Positions 52,183 to 61,191 of a stretch of DNA of 64,000 bases are shown here, in pieces (positions within the stretch are counted from its first letter, which is position 1; each line of letters begins with the position of its first letter). Made by a program: the position numbers and the translations under genes. The stretch is from Microbispora hainanensis. GTDB lineage: Bacteria > Actinomycetota > Actinomycetes > Streptosporangiales > Streptosporangiaceae. The notes under the pieces are model-generated. The model had not been told where the DNA came from, searched no databases, and saw only the letters and a list, made by a program, of their open reading frames with translations. The stretch spans positions 6,076,001 to 6,140,000 of the forward strand of contig NZ_CP108086.1 in assembly GCF_036186745.1 (NCBI RefSeq), in the 5' to 3' direction.

Positions 52183-52773
52183 TCAGCCCCCGTACGGCCG
52201 CGCCGCCCGCGCCTGGCGCAGGGCCCGGCCGAACCAGACGAGCTCGTCGATCATGACCTTGGCGGCGCCTTCCGGGCCCGCGGGGTCCTTCGGCCAGTTC
52301 CCCTCCGCGTCGAACAGCGTCCAGGGGCTCTGGAAGGCGACGGAGTCGCGGATCGTCACCGCGTGCAGCTCGGCGAAGACAAGCCGGAGCTGCTCGACGG
52401 CCCGCAGGCCGCTGGACATGCCGCCGTAGCAGACGAATCCGACGGGCTTGGCCGCCCACTCCCGGTGATAGCTGTCGATCATCAGTTTGAGCGCGGCGGG
52501 GAAGCTGCGGTTGTACTCCGGGGTCACGACGACGAAGGCGTCCGCCGCCTCCACCCGGGGCCGCAGCCCGACGACCTCCTCCGGCTTCTCGCCGCCGAGG
52601 TGCCCGCGCAGCCCGTCGGGGAGCCGGGTCTCGGCCAGGTCGATGACGTCGAGCGCCACGTCGTCGCGCCGCTCGGCCTGAGCGGCGAACCAGTTCGCGA
52701 CGAGGGGCGCGACCCTCCCGTCCCGGACGCTGCCGATGATCATTCCCACGTTGAGCCGGTCTTCTCCGGACAT
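52183..52773 (-). CDS. NADPH-dependent FMN reductase
   Basis: This 196-residue flavodoxin-fold protein has the FMN-phosphate loop MIIGSVRDGRVAPLVANW and the PEYNRSFPAALKLMID block with GFVCYGGMSSG. It should reduce FMN, quinones or a drug-like compound with NADPH. ATG 52773 follows GGGAGGA. It leads the ABC exporter operon, so it may detoxify or modify the compound the exporter removes. It is a paralogue of the protein at 13968. Confidence 0.9.
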   Translation of the reverse strand: MSGEDRLNVGMIIGSVRDGRVAPLVANWFAAQAERRDDVALDVIDLAETRLPDGLRGHLGGEKPEEVVGLRPRVEAADAFVVVTPEYNRSFPAALKLMIDSYHREWAAKPVGFVCYGGMSSGLRAVEQLRLVFAELHAVTIRDSVAFQSPWTLFDAEGNWPKDPAGPEGAAKVMIDELVWFGRALRQARAARPYGG

Positions 52774-52790
52774 GATTCCTCCCGAGGTGA

Positions 52791-52860
52791 GTACGCCGTA
52801 CGCGGCGGGTACACCGTACGCGCAGATGCGTACGATGTACAAGTCCGAGTACGATGTACA
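52791..52860. promoter_or_regulatory. Four GTACnnnGTAC operator-like sites
   Basis: GTACGCCGTAC, GTACACCGTAC, GTACGATGTAC and GTACGATGTAC begin at 52791, 52809, 52830 and 52849. The last two are identical 12-mers (GTACGATGTACA). They fill the 111-bp divergent region between the exporter operon and tetR. Spacings of 18, 21 and 19 bp place sites about two helical turns apart, suited to TetR dimers. Confidence 0.65.
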
Positions 52861-52884
52861 CAGCGAAGCGGGAGGAGCACGACG

Positions 52885-53691
52885 ATGGCCGGGAACAAGA
52901 CGGACGGCGTTGACGACGTGACCGGCGCGGTCCGCGAGTCCATCTGGGAGCGGATGGAGCGCCCCGCCCGGCCTCCCCGCGCGGCGCTGACCCACGCGCA
53001 GATCGGCGCGGCGGCCGTGGAGATCGCGGACACCGAGGGGCTCGACGCGGTCTCCATGCGCCGCCTGGCCGAGCGGCTCGGCGTCGCCACCATGGGCCTC
53101 TACCGCTACGTGCGCGGCAAGGACGACGTGATCGAGCTGATGGTCGACAGGGTCTACGCCGAGGAGGCGCGAGCCGGTGAGGGCGGCGGTGAAGGCGGCG
53201 GTGAAGGCGGCGACTGGCGGGAGGTCCTGCGCGTATCCGCCCTGCGGCTGCGCGCCCTCATCCTGCGCCATCCCTGGCTGGTGGACACCACGGCCGGCTC
53301 CGGGCCGCTGACCCCCAACTTCGTCGCGCGCCTCGACCGGCTGCTCGCGTCGCTGGACGGCCTCGGCCTCGACGCCGACACCGCGATGACCGTCATCGGC
53401 ACGGTCACCGCGTTCGTCACCGGGGCGACCACCTCGCGGATCAGGATGGACAGGCTGATGCGCAAGGAGGGCGCGGAGAAGATGGACGACCTGCGCACCC
53501 TCTACTCGTCCCGGATGAGGTGGCTGCTGGATTCGGGCCGCTATCCCGCCTTCGAGCGCTACATCCGCCAGGGCGTCAGGAAGGACGACGACGACTGGCA
53601 GTTCGAGCTCGGTCTGGACAGCGTCCTCGACGGCATCGCCGCCCGGCTGCGCGTCGGAGAACAGGGCACCGCCATCATGGACGGCAACTGA
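52885..53691 (+). CDS. TetR family regulator (TetR-C type) of the efflux operon
   Basis: This 268-residue regulator has its helix-turn-helix at about residues 50-80 (LAERLGVATMGLYRYVRGKD) and a TetR_C-like ligand domain (MRWLLDSGRYPAFERYIRQG) as in tetracycline-type repressors. A Gly/Glu repeat (GEGGGEGGGEGG, from a 12-bp tandem repeat) lies near residue 100. ATG 52885 follows GGAGGAG. It most likely represses the divergent FMN reductase-ABC operon through the GTACnnnGTAC sites. The HsaA-like gene follows 29 bp on in the same direction. Confidence 0.9.
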   Translation: MAGNKTDGVDDVTGAVRESIWERMERPARPPRAALTHAQIGAAAVEIADTEGLDAVSMRRLAERLGVATMGLYRYVRGKDDVIELMVDRVYAEEARAGEGGGEGGGEGGDWREVLRVSALRLRALILRHPWLVDTTAGSGPLTPNFVARLDRLLASLDGLGLDADTAMTVIGTVTAFVTGATTSRIRMDRLMRKEGAEKMDDLRTLYSSRMRWLLDSGRYPAFERYIRQGVRKDDDDWQFELGLDSVLDGIAARLRVGEQGTAIMDGN

Positions 53692-53720
53692 CCGACGAGC
53701 GTGACACGGAGAACTCCCCC

Positions 53721-54887
53721 ATGAGCAACGAGGTCATCGACGCGGTTCGCACGCTGCTGCCGAAGATCGCCGAACGGGCCCGGTCCACCGACGAGGACCG
53801 CCGGGTCCCCGCCGAGTCGATCACGGAGCTGGCCCGGGCCGGGGTGTTCCGGATGCTGCAGCCCAAGAGGTACGGCGGCGCGGAGAGCGACCCGGTGAGC
53901 TTCTACGAGGTGGTCAGGGAGATCTCCGCGGTGTGCGGGTCCACCGGCTGGACCGTCGCCGTGCTCGGCGTGCACCCCTGGCAGCTCGGCCTGTTCGACG
54001 AGGCCGCCCAGGACGAGGTGTGGGGGAGCGACCAGGACGCGCTCATCTCCTCGTCGTACGCGCCGGTCGGGCGGCTCGTGCCCGCCGAGGGCGGCTACCG
54101 GCTGTCCGGCAGGTGGCGGTTCTCCTCCGGCTGCGAGCACGCGTCGTGGGCGATGCTGGGCGGCCTGGTCCTCGGCGACCAGGGCAGGCCGGTGGACTTC
54201 CTGACCGTGCTGGTGCCCCGCTCCGACTACGTGATCGAGGACGTGTGGGACGTCATCGGCCTGCGCGGCACGGGCAGCAACGACATCCTCGTCGAGGACG
54301 CCTTCGTGCCCGCCCACCGCGTGATGCGCAACCACGACATGGCGCAGCTGCGCGGCCCCGGCCAGAAGGTGAACACCGGCCCGCTCTACCGCATCCCGTT
54401 CGGCACCGTGTTCACCACCACGATCACCGCCCCGGTCATCGGGATGGCCGTCGGCTGCTACCGGTCGTACGTGACCGCGATGCGCGACCGCGTACGGCTC
54501 AGCCTGGGCGGCGGCCGGTTCGCCGAGGACCAGTTCGCGCAGGTCGCGGTCGCCCGGGCGGCGTCGGAGATCGACGCGGCGATCCTGCAGACCGACCGCA
54601 ACGTGCGGGAGGTGTACGAGCACGCGGTGCGGGGCGAGACGATCCCGGCCGAGCTGCGGCTGCGGGTGCGCCGAGACCAGGTGCGCGCCACCGAGCGGGC
54701 GCTGGAGGCCATCGACATCCTGTTCAAGACCGCCGGGGGCAACTCGCTCAGCCGCGGCAACCCGATCGAGCGGGCCTGGCGCGACGCCCACGCGGGCAGC
54801 GTCCACGTGGCCAACGACGTCGAGCGGGCACTCGCGATGTACGGCAGGGGCGAGTTCGGCCTGACCGTCGAGGACAACCTGATCTGA
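53721..54887 (+). CDS. hsaA: HsaA-like flavin-dependent monooxygenase
   Basis: This 388-residue protein has the acyl-CoA dehydrogenase fold used by two-component flavin monooxygenases. It closely follows HsaA, the oxygenase that hydroxylates 3-HSA in steroid ring degradation: SVCGSTGW-like block (SAVCGSTGWTVAVLGVHPWQ), ALISSSYAPVGRLVPAEGGY, WRFSSGCEHASWAMLGG, IGLRGTGSNDILVEDAFVPA and HAGSVHVANDVERALAMYG. It needs reduced flavin, which the HsaB-like reductase at 40074 could give. It lies between two TetR genes. DszC-like sulfur oxygenases are a less likely alternative. Confidence 0.82.
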   Translation: MSNEVIDAVRTLLPKIAERARSTDEDRRVPAESITELARAGVFRMLQPKRYGGAESDPVSFYEVVREISAVCGSTGWTVAVLGVHPWQLGLFDEAAQDEVWGSDQDALISSSYAPVGRLVPAEGGYRLSGRWRFSSGCEHASWAMLGGLVLGDQGRPVDFLTVLVPRSDYVIEDVWDVIGLRGTGSNDILVEDAFVPAHRVMRNHDMAQLRGPGQKVNTGPLYRIPFGTVFTTTITAPVIGMAVGCYRSYVTAMRDRVRLSLGGGRFAEDQFAQVAVARAASEIDAAILQTDRNVREVYEHAVRGETIPAELRLRVRRDQVRATERALEAIDILFKTAGGNSLSRGNPIERAWRDAHAGSVHVANDVERALAMYGRGEFGLTVEDNLI

Positions 54888-54921
54888 GGGCATTCCCGGG
54901 CGTCTGACCGGCCCGTACGTC

Positions 54922-54943
54922 CCACTGAGTGGTATGGACCACT
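54922..54943. promoter_or_regulatory. Overlapping CCACT/AGTGG inverted repeats before tetR
   Basis: CCACT-g-AGTGG (54922-54932) overlaps AGTGGT-atgg-ACCACT (54928-54943), so three half-sites share one centre. It lies 63 bp before GTG 55006 and 35 bp after the hsaA-like stop. It is a likely operator for the following TetR. It does not match the KstR site pattern (TnnAACnnGTTnnA). Confidence 0.55.
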
Positions 54944-55005
54944 GGCGGCCGGGGAAGCTCCGCTGTGTATCGTCGTCGCGACGGACGAAGGACCAGGGGG
55001 GAGAC

Positions 55006-55635
55006 GTGCCGAGGATCGCCGAGGTCAGGGCGCCGGCCGAGCCGAGCTCACCCGAGCAGCGCGCCCGTCACCTGCGCATCCTGCGCGCCGCCGCCCGGTT
55101 GGGCGCGGAAAAGGGACTGGAGCGCGTCCAGATGCACGAGGTGGCCAAGGAGGCCGGCGTGGCGATCGCCACGCTCTACCGCTACTTCCCTTCGAAGACG
55201 CATCTGTTCACCGCGGTGCTGGCCGAACAGGTCGACAGGTTCGGCGAGAGCCTCCCGCGGCCCGAGCCGGGGATGACGCCCGAGGACGCCGTCGGCGAGG
55301 TGCTCGTGCTCGCCAGCAGGCGGCTGCTGCGCCGCCCCGCGCTCGCCACCGCGATGCTCCAGTCGGCGAGCGCCGCCAACGCCGCCGCGGTGGCCGACGT
55401 GGGCCGGATCGACCGGACGTTCCGGAAGATCGTCCTGCGCACGCTCGGCGTCGCCGAGCCCACCGTCACCGACGTCACGCTGATCCGGCTGCTGATGCAG
55501 TGCTGGTATGGCGTGCTGCAGATGAGCCTCAACGGCAGGGCGTCGGTCACCGACACCGAGAGCGACATCCGGATCGCCTGCCGGCTCCTGCTCGCGCCCC
55601 GGTCGAACGCGGCGGCCGGCCCAGTTTCCCCCTGA
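55006..55635 (+). CDS. TetR family regulator, KstR-like
   Basis: This 209-residue regulator starts at GTG 55006 behind GGGGGGA. The DNA-binding part (QRARHLRILRAAARLGAEKG, VQMHEVAKEAGVAIATLYRY, FPSKTHLF) is close to KstR, the repressor of cholesterol catabolism genes in mycobacteria. The C-terminal half (RRPALATAMLQSASAANAAA, VADVGRIDRTFRKIVLR) also follows it. Steroid-like genes nearby (HsaA, HsaB, FadA5 homologues) support a sterol-CoA ligand. No KstR consensus box was seen in the window, so it may have a diverged site. Confidence 0.84.
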   Translation: MPRIAEVRAPAEPSSPEQRARHLRILRAAARLGAEKGLERVQMHEVAKEAGVAIATLYRYFPSKTHLFTAVLAEQVDRFGESLPRPEPGMTPEDAVGEVLVLASRRLLRRPALATAMLQSASAANAAAVADVGRIDRTFRKIVLRTLGVAEPTVTDVTLIRLLMQCWYGVLQMSLNGRASVTDTESDIRIACRLLLAPRSNAAAGPVSP

Positions 55636-56068
55636 CCGATCGGCTCCGGGCACATACGCTGCAGACGTGGCGCCGGAGATCCTCACGTACCTTTTCGCGG
55701 GGTTCGGGCTCGGCTCGATGGTGCTCGCGGCGGCCGTCGCCGCTCCCGTCCTCACCGCCCGCGCACGACGTTCCGTACGCGGGTGAGGCTCTCGGCGTGC
55801 CGCGAATGACCTGGTAGAAGGTTTCGGAGGTGAAGCGCGGCCGGGGCTGGTCGTTCCAGCCGATCTCGGCGGCCCGGCGCCGGATCGCTTCGCCGGCCGC
55901 GGCGGCGGCCTCGTCGTCGTCGAAAACGGCGATCGACAGGCCGTTGCCGGTGGCCGGGTCCAGCAGATGGTAGGTGGCGCGCACCCCGGGGACGGAGGCG
56001 GCGGCTTCGACGACCCAGTCACGGTCGTCGGTGGGCATGGGTTCCCACCGTGCGACTCTGGCGATCAC
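55547..56068 (-). CDS. Small ABM-like/stress-type protein with run-on C-terminus
   Basis: GTG 56068 starts MIARVARWEPMPTDDRDWVV and the first 92 residues look like a small dimeric alpha/beta-barrel protein (SVPGVRATYHLLDPATGNGL, AEIGWNDQPRPRFTSETFYQ, VIRG). Homologues I recall end here, but the frame runs on for about 80 residues of Arg/Gly-rich sequence, antisense to a small plus-strand gene and to the tetR end. A stop codon was probably lost. The core is most likely 55790-56068. Function is unknown. Confidence 0.6.
   Translation of the reverse strand: MIARVARWEPMPTDDRDWVVEAAASVPGVRATYHLLDPATGNGLSIAVFDDDEAAAAAGEAIRRRAAEIGWNDQPRPRFTSETFYQVIRGTPRASPAYGTSCAGGEDGSGDGRREHHRAEPEPREKVREDLRRHVCSVCARSRSVRGKLGRPPRSTGARAGAGRRSGCRSRCR
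55667..55786 (+). CDS. 39-residue single-helix membrane microprotein
   Basis: GTG 55667 encodes MAPEILTYLFAGFGLGSMVL followed by AAAVAAPVLTARARRSVRG and stop: one membrane helix and a basic tail that should face the cytosol. TACGCT (55655-55660) ends six bases before the start, the layout of a leaderless promoter; there is no ribosome site. It overlaps the run-on part of the minus-strand gene, which argues that that extension is not coding. Function is unknown. Confidence 0.4.
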   Translation: MAPEILTYLFAGFGLGSMVLAAAVAAPVLTARARRSVRG

Positions 56069-56099
56069 GCGGTTCTCCGATCAGGCGGTTGGACGGGAC

Positions 56100-56447
56100 T
56101 CAGGCCGGCTGAGGTGCCCGGCGGCCGACGGCGAGCAGAACGATCGCGGCCGCGGTGACCGCGATCGCGATCCCGATGACGATCTTCGACCAGTCCGGGG
56201 CGTCGTCCGCCCAGTAGACCGGCAGGCCGAGCAGTGCGGAGACGACCCGGGAGCCGATCACCACAGGGATCGCGCCGCGCCGCCGGGCGAGCGCCGCGGC
56301 CACGATCGTGATGACCCCGACCACCCCGCCGCCGATCGCGAGCGCGGCCGGGGGTCCTTCGTCGGCCCACAGACCGGACACGCCGGCGATGTCCAGCAGG
56401 CCCAGCAGTACGGCGAGGGCGAGGCCCCACTTGAGGGTCGGGTTCAT
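56100..56447 (-). CDS. Small integral membrane protein of unknown function
   Basis: This 115-residue protein has about four hydrophobic segments (WGLALAVLLGLLDIAGVSGL, LAIGGGVVGVITIVAAALAR, IPVVIGSRVVSALLGLPVYW, IVIGIAIAVTAAAIVLLAVG). ATG 56447 follows GGGAGC. The stop is 31 bp before the ABM-like gene, so the two may be co-transcribed. It is divergent from the large LuxR regulator, which could control it. No family assignment is possible from sight. Confidence 0.75.
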   Translation of the reverse strand: MNPTLKWGLALAVLLGLLDIAGVSGLWADEGPPAALAIGGGVVGVITIVAAALARRRGAIPVVIGSRVVSALLGLPVYWADDAPDWSKIVIGIAIAVTAAAIVLLAVGRRAPQPA

Positions 56448-56600
56448 GGCAGCTCCCGGTCGACGGAACGGTCATCCATGCCGGGACCGTAGGTCGCACG
56501 GAGCCGGGTGGTCGTCCGGGAAAACACTCATCCGGCATACTCATTCGACGTACTGATTGGACACATCATTTCGGCGGCCGGCTGCCCGTACGGTATTCGT

Positions 56601-59396
56601 GTGACGGAGCTTGTCGGGCGTGGGCGTGAGCTGGCCGAGGCGGAGACCCGGTTATCCGGGGTGCGGGCCGGATCGGGCACCGTCGTCCTGGTCGAGGGCG
56701 AGGCCGGCGCCGGGAAGACCGCGTTCGCGAACGCGCTGACCCGGCGCGCACGAGCCGCCGGGCACGCCACCGCCTGGGGGTCCTGTCTCGAAGTCGAGCC
56801 GGGCGCGCCGTTCCGGCCGTGGCTGCAGATCCTGCACGCCATCCGGGCCCCGGCCACCGGCCTCGACGAGCCCGCCGACGCCTCGGTCACCCGATATCGG
56901 CGGTTCGACGCGGTCGTGGAGGCGCTGCGCGACCGGGCCACCGGTGACGGCCTGCTGCTCGTCCTGGACGACCTGCACGCCGCCGACCTCGGCTCGTTAC
57001 GCCTGCTGCAGCATGTCGCGTCCGAGGCGGCGGACCTGCCGCTGATGCTGCTGGCGCTGTTCCGCGACGGGCAGGCCGGCACGGACCGGCACGAGGTGCT
57101 CAGCGCGGTGGGCCGGGAGCGCGGGGCGCACCGGATCCGCCTCGGCGCGCTCGCCGCCGGCGACGTCACCGAACTGGCCACCAGGGCCGCGGCGGGCCCG
57201 CTGGACGCGGCGACGCTGCGCGCGATCGGCGAACGGTCCGGTGGCAACCCGCTGTTCGTGGTGGAGCTGGCCCGGCTGGCGGGCACCGGCGAGCGGCTCC
57301 CACGCGGGATCCGCGCGACGATCGGCCGGCGGCTGGACGCGCTTCCCGCCGATACCCGGTTCCTGCTGCGCCGGGCCTCCGTACACGGACGGGAGTTCGA
57401 CGCGGCCACCCTCGCCGCGACCGTGCGCCTGACGCGCGACGAGACGGTCACGCGGCTGGGCCCCGCCCTCGACGCCGCCCTCGACGCCGCCCTGGACGCC
57501 GGGGTGCTCGTCGCCGACGGGCCCGTGCTGCGCTTCGACCACGTGCTCACCCAGGAGGTGCTCTACGCCGAGCTGGGGCCTGCCGACCGGCAGGAGCTGC
57601 ACGCGCGCGCCGCTGCGGCGGTCGCCGACGGCCCGATCGAGACCGTGGCGCATCACCTGCGCCAGGGCGGCGAGGCGGAGGCGCTGACGGTCACGCTGCG
57701 CGCCGCCGAGCGGGCCCGGGGCCGGCTCGCGTACGAGGACGCCGCATACCAGTATCGGGCCGCCCTCGGCCTGCTTCCCCGGGCGGACGACGGAACCCGG
57801 GCCCGGCTGCTGCTCGACCTCGCCGGCTGCGAGTTCCGCGCCGGGGCGGTGGACGCCGCCTGGCGCTGCTGCCAGGAGGCCGCCGACCTGGGCCGGGCCG
57901 CGGGCGACGCGGCCGTGCTCGCGGACGCGGCAACGGTCCTGCGCGGGGTCACCGACTCCTCGGTCACCCCGCGGATCCACGCCTTGTGCCGGGCGGCGCT
58001 GCCGCTGCTCGGCGACACCGAGCCGGTGCGCCGCGCCCGGGTCCTCGCCCAACTGGTCGTCACCGCCGACCCGTTCGGCCCCGGCCCGGAGGCGACGTAC
58101 GGCGGCGAGCCGGACGTGGGGCGCCGCGCGCTGCAGCAGGCCGAGGCGTGCGGCGACCCGGACGCGGTGTTCCTCGCGTTGCAGGCGCGCGGCACCGAGC
58201 TGACCGGGGCGGGGCACGTGCTGGAGCGGCTCTCGCTCGGCGAGCGCGCGGTGCGGCTGGGCCGCGAGGTCGGCCGCCCGGAGTACGCGGCCTGGGGCCA
58301 TCTGTGGCGGCTGGGCGCGTTCGCCGAGCTGGGCCGCCGGGTGCCCTTCGACACCGAGCTGGCCGAGTTCGCGGGCGCCGTCGACCAGCTGCGCGAGCCG
58401 CTGTGGACGTGGCGGCTGACGCTGGTGCGTGCGTCCGTCGCGTTCAGCGAGGGCCGGCTGGCCCTGGCCGCCGAGCTGATGGCGGAGGGGCAGGCGCGGG
58501 GCCGGCGCGCCGGGCACGAGGGGGCCGAATTCTTCCACCTCATCTATGCCGATGCGCTCGCGCAGCTCACCGGCGAGGGATACGAGCCGGTGGAGCGGGC
58601 GGTGCGCGCGTTCACCGAGCAGGGCCCGTTCCTGTCCCGCGCCTGGCACGTGAACGTGCTGACGCACATGGGCCGCATCGACGAGGTGCGGGCGATGTGG
58701 CCGTCGCTGGTCCCGCACCTCGGCGCGTTCCCGCGGCACGCCCGGGAGTGGGTCGTCGCGATGTCCGGGATGGCGGACGTGTGCGTCGCGCTCGGCGACC
58801 GGGAGACCGGTGCGTGGGTCTACACGCAGTTGCTGACGTTCGCCGACCGGCAGGTGATCGCCGATCCGCTGGGCCCCGGGCTTGGTCCGGTGGCACTGCG
58901 GCTGGGCCGGCTCGCCCGGCTTCTCGGCGACGCGGAGGCCGCCGGGGAGCACCTGCGCGTCGCGCTGGCCACGAGCCTCGCACTGGGGTTCGCGCCGGCC
59001 ACCGGACACGTCCACCTCGAACTGGCCCGCGCGGCGCTTGACCAGGGTGACCGGGCCGCCGCCCGCGAGCACCTCGACGCCGCCGGTGACCTGGCGCGGC
59101 GGCTGGGGCTGGCGACGCTCCAGGCGGCGGTCGAAGCGGTGGCCGAAAGGGCGGCAGAAGCGGTGGCCGAAGTGGTGGTCACGCCGCCGGCCGGCCCGCT
59201 GACCCCGCGCTGGGGGCAGATCGCCGCCCTGGTGGCCGAAGGGCTGTCCAACCGGCAGATCGCCGAGCGGCTCTACCTGTCCGTGCGCACGGTCGAGAAC
59301 CACGTCGCGCACATCCTGGTGAAGCTCGGCTTCGAGTCGCGGGCCCGGATCGCCTCCTGGCACACGGAGAGGGCACACGGAGAGGGCACACGATAG
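56601..59396 (+). CDS. Large ATP-binding LuxR-type regulator (LAL/MalT-like)
   Basis: This 931-residue regulator has an N-terminal AAA/STAND ATPase (Walker A GEAGAGKTA near residue 34, Walker B LLLVLDDLHAADLG), a long helical repeat sensor region (about 350-850), and a C-terminal LuxR helix-turn-helix (VAEGLSNRQIAERLYLSVRT, VENHVAHILVKLGFESRARI). GTG 56601 is preferred because TACGGT ends six bases upstream, giving a leaderless start; the frame extends to 56508 without a ribosome site. A 12-bp repeat (LDAALDAALDAG) lies near residue 295. Targets may be the adjacent small genes on either side. Confidence 0.9.
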   Translation: MTELVGRGRELAEAETRLSGVRAGSGTVVLVEGEAGAGKTAFANALTRRARAAGHATAWGSCLEVEPGAPFRPWLQILHAIRAPATGLDEPADASVTRYRRFDAVVEALRDRATGDGLLLVLDDLHAADLGSLRLLQHVASEAADLPLMLLALFRDGQAGTDRHEVLSAVGRERGAHRIRLGALAAGDVTELATRAAAGPLDAATLRAIGERSGGNPLFVVELARLAGTGERLPRGIRATIGRRLDALPADTRFLLRRASVHGREFDAATLAATVRLTRDETVTRLGPALDAALDAALDAGVLVADGPVLRFDHVLTQEVLYAELGPADRQELHARAAAAVADGPIETVAHHLRQGGEAEALTVTLRAAERARGRLAYEDAAYQYRAALGLLPRADDGTRARLLLDLAGCEFRAGAVDAAWRCCQEAADLGRAAGDAAVLADAATVLRGVTDSSVTPRIHALCRAALPLLGDTEPVRRARVLAQLVVTADPFGPGPEATYGGEPDVGRRALQQAEACGDPDAVFLALQARGTELTGAGHVLERLSLGERAVRLGREVGRPEYAAWGHLWRLGAFAELGRRVPFDTELAEFAGAVDQLREPLWTWRLTLVRASVAFSEGRLALAAELMAEGQARGRRAGHEGAEFFHLIYADALAQLTGEGYEPVERAVRAFTEQGPFLSRAWHVNVLTHMGRIDEVRAMWPSLVPHLGAFPRHAREWVVAMSGMADVCVALGDRETGAWVYTQLLTFADRQVIADPLGPGLGPVALRLGRLARLLGDAEAAGEHLRVALATSLALGFAPATGHVHLELARAALDQGDRAAAREHLDAAGDLARRLGLATLQAAVEAVAERAAEAVAEVVVTPPAGPLTPRWGQIAALVAEGLSNRQIAERLYLSVRTVENHVAHILVKLGFESRARIASWHTERAHGEGTR

Positions 59397-59470
59397 GGCA
59401 CACGGATAGGTACCGCGGATGAGTGGTCGCACGGATGCCCGGCGCCGGTCCCGGCCATAGCGTGCGGGCC

Positions 59471-59758
59471 ATGCACGCGGTTGTAGGGATCTGGTCCGCC
59501 GACGAGAGCCGGCGGGCCGAGCAGGAACAGGCGCTGCGCGCCGCCGTGGTGCCCGAGACCGCCGCGCGGCCGGGCTTCGTCAGCGGCTATTGGATGCGGG
59601 ACGCGCAGACCGGCAAGATGCACACGGTCGCGGTCTTCGACACCGAGCCGCACGCACGCGCGTTCAAGGACCACATCGCACAGGCCACCCAGGCGGCCGC
59701 CCGCGTCGGCGTGACCGTCGACGTGCTCGCGATGGTGGAGGTGTCCGCTCATGCCTGA
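59471..59758 (+). CDS. Antibiotic biosynthesis monooxygenase-like small protein
   Basis: This 95-residue protein has the ABM-type ferredoxin-like fold (MHAVVGIWSADESRRAEQEQ, GFVSGYWMRDAQTGKMHTVA, VFDTEPHARAFKDHI). Such proteins are cofactor-free oxygenases, isomerases or simply stress proteins. TAGCGT (59458-59463) is seven bases before ATG 59471 and no ribosome site exists, so a leaderless message is likely. It follows the LuxR-type regulator, possibly as its target. Its function cannot be told. Confidence 0.75.
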   Translation: MHAVVGIWSADESRRAEQEQALRAAVVPETAARPGFVSGYWMRDAQTGKMHTVAVFDTEPHARAFKDHIAQATQAAARVGVTVDVLAMVEVSAHA

Positions 59759-59837
59759 CTCCGGTCCCTGTTTCGCGATCGCGGGCACGCACCACTGAGC
59801 GGGACCTGGACGTGTCCGCACCGGAGAAGATTTCTAG

Positions 59838-61028
<1,191 letters not shown>

Positions 61029-61039
61029 GCAACCGGATC

Positions 61040-61151
61040 GGAAAGCGCTCTCCCGAGTGGTCTTGGCTCCCGGCGGCGGCATGACAGGTGTCAGATGCCT
61101 ATTGACGGGTGGTCAGTTAACAGTAAAGTTACATGTCTGAGAGCGCTCTCA
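61040..61151 (+). promoter_or_regulatory. Promoter and LacI/CebR-type operators of the GH64 gene
   Basis: TTGACG (61102-61107) and TAAAGT (61124-61129) are 16 bp apart. TGAGAGCGCTCTCA (61138-61151), a perfect 14-bp palindrome, covers the expected transcription start. A second site with one mismatch, GGAAAGCGCTCTCC, lies at 61040-61053. Both resemble the TGGGAGCGCTCCCA site of CebR/CelR, LacI-family repressors released by beta-glucan oligosaccharides, which suits a beta-glucanase gene. Confidence 0.75.
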
Positions 61152-61191
61152 CAGCTCGTCTACGCCCTTCACCCCCCAGAGGAGCCGAGAG

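Noticed and set aside
54888-55005. KstR binding box before the KstR-like gene
   Set aside because: No AAC-n2-GTT core was found; the palindrome there is CCACT/AGTGG.
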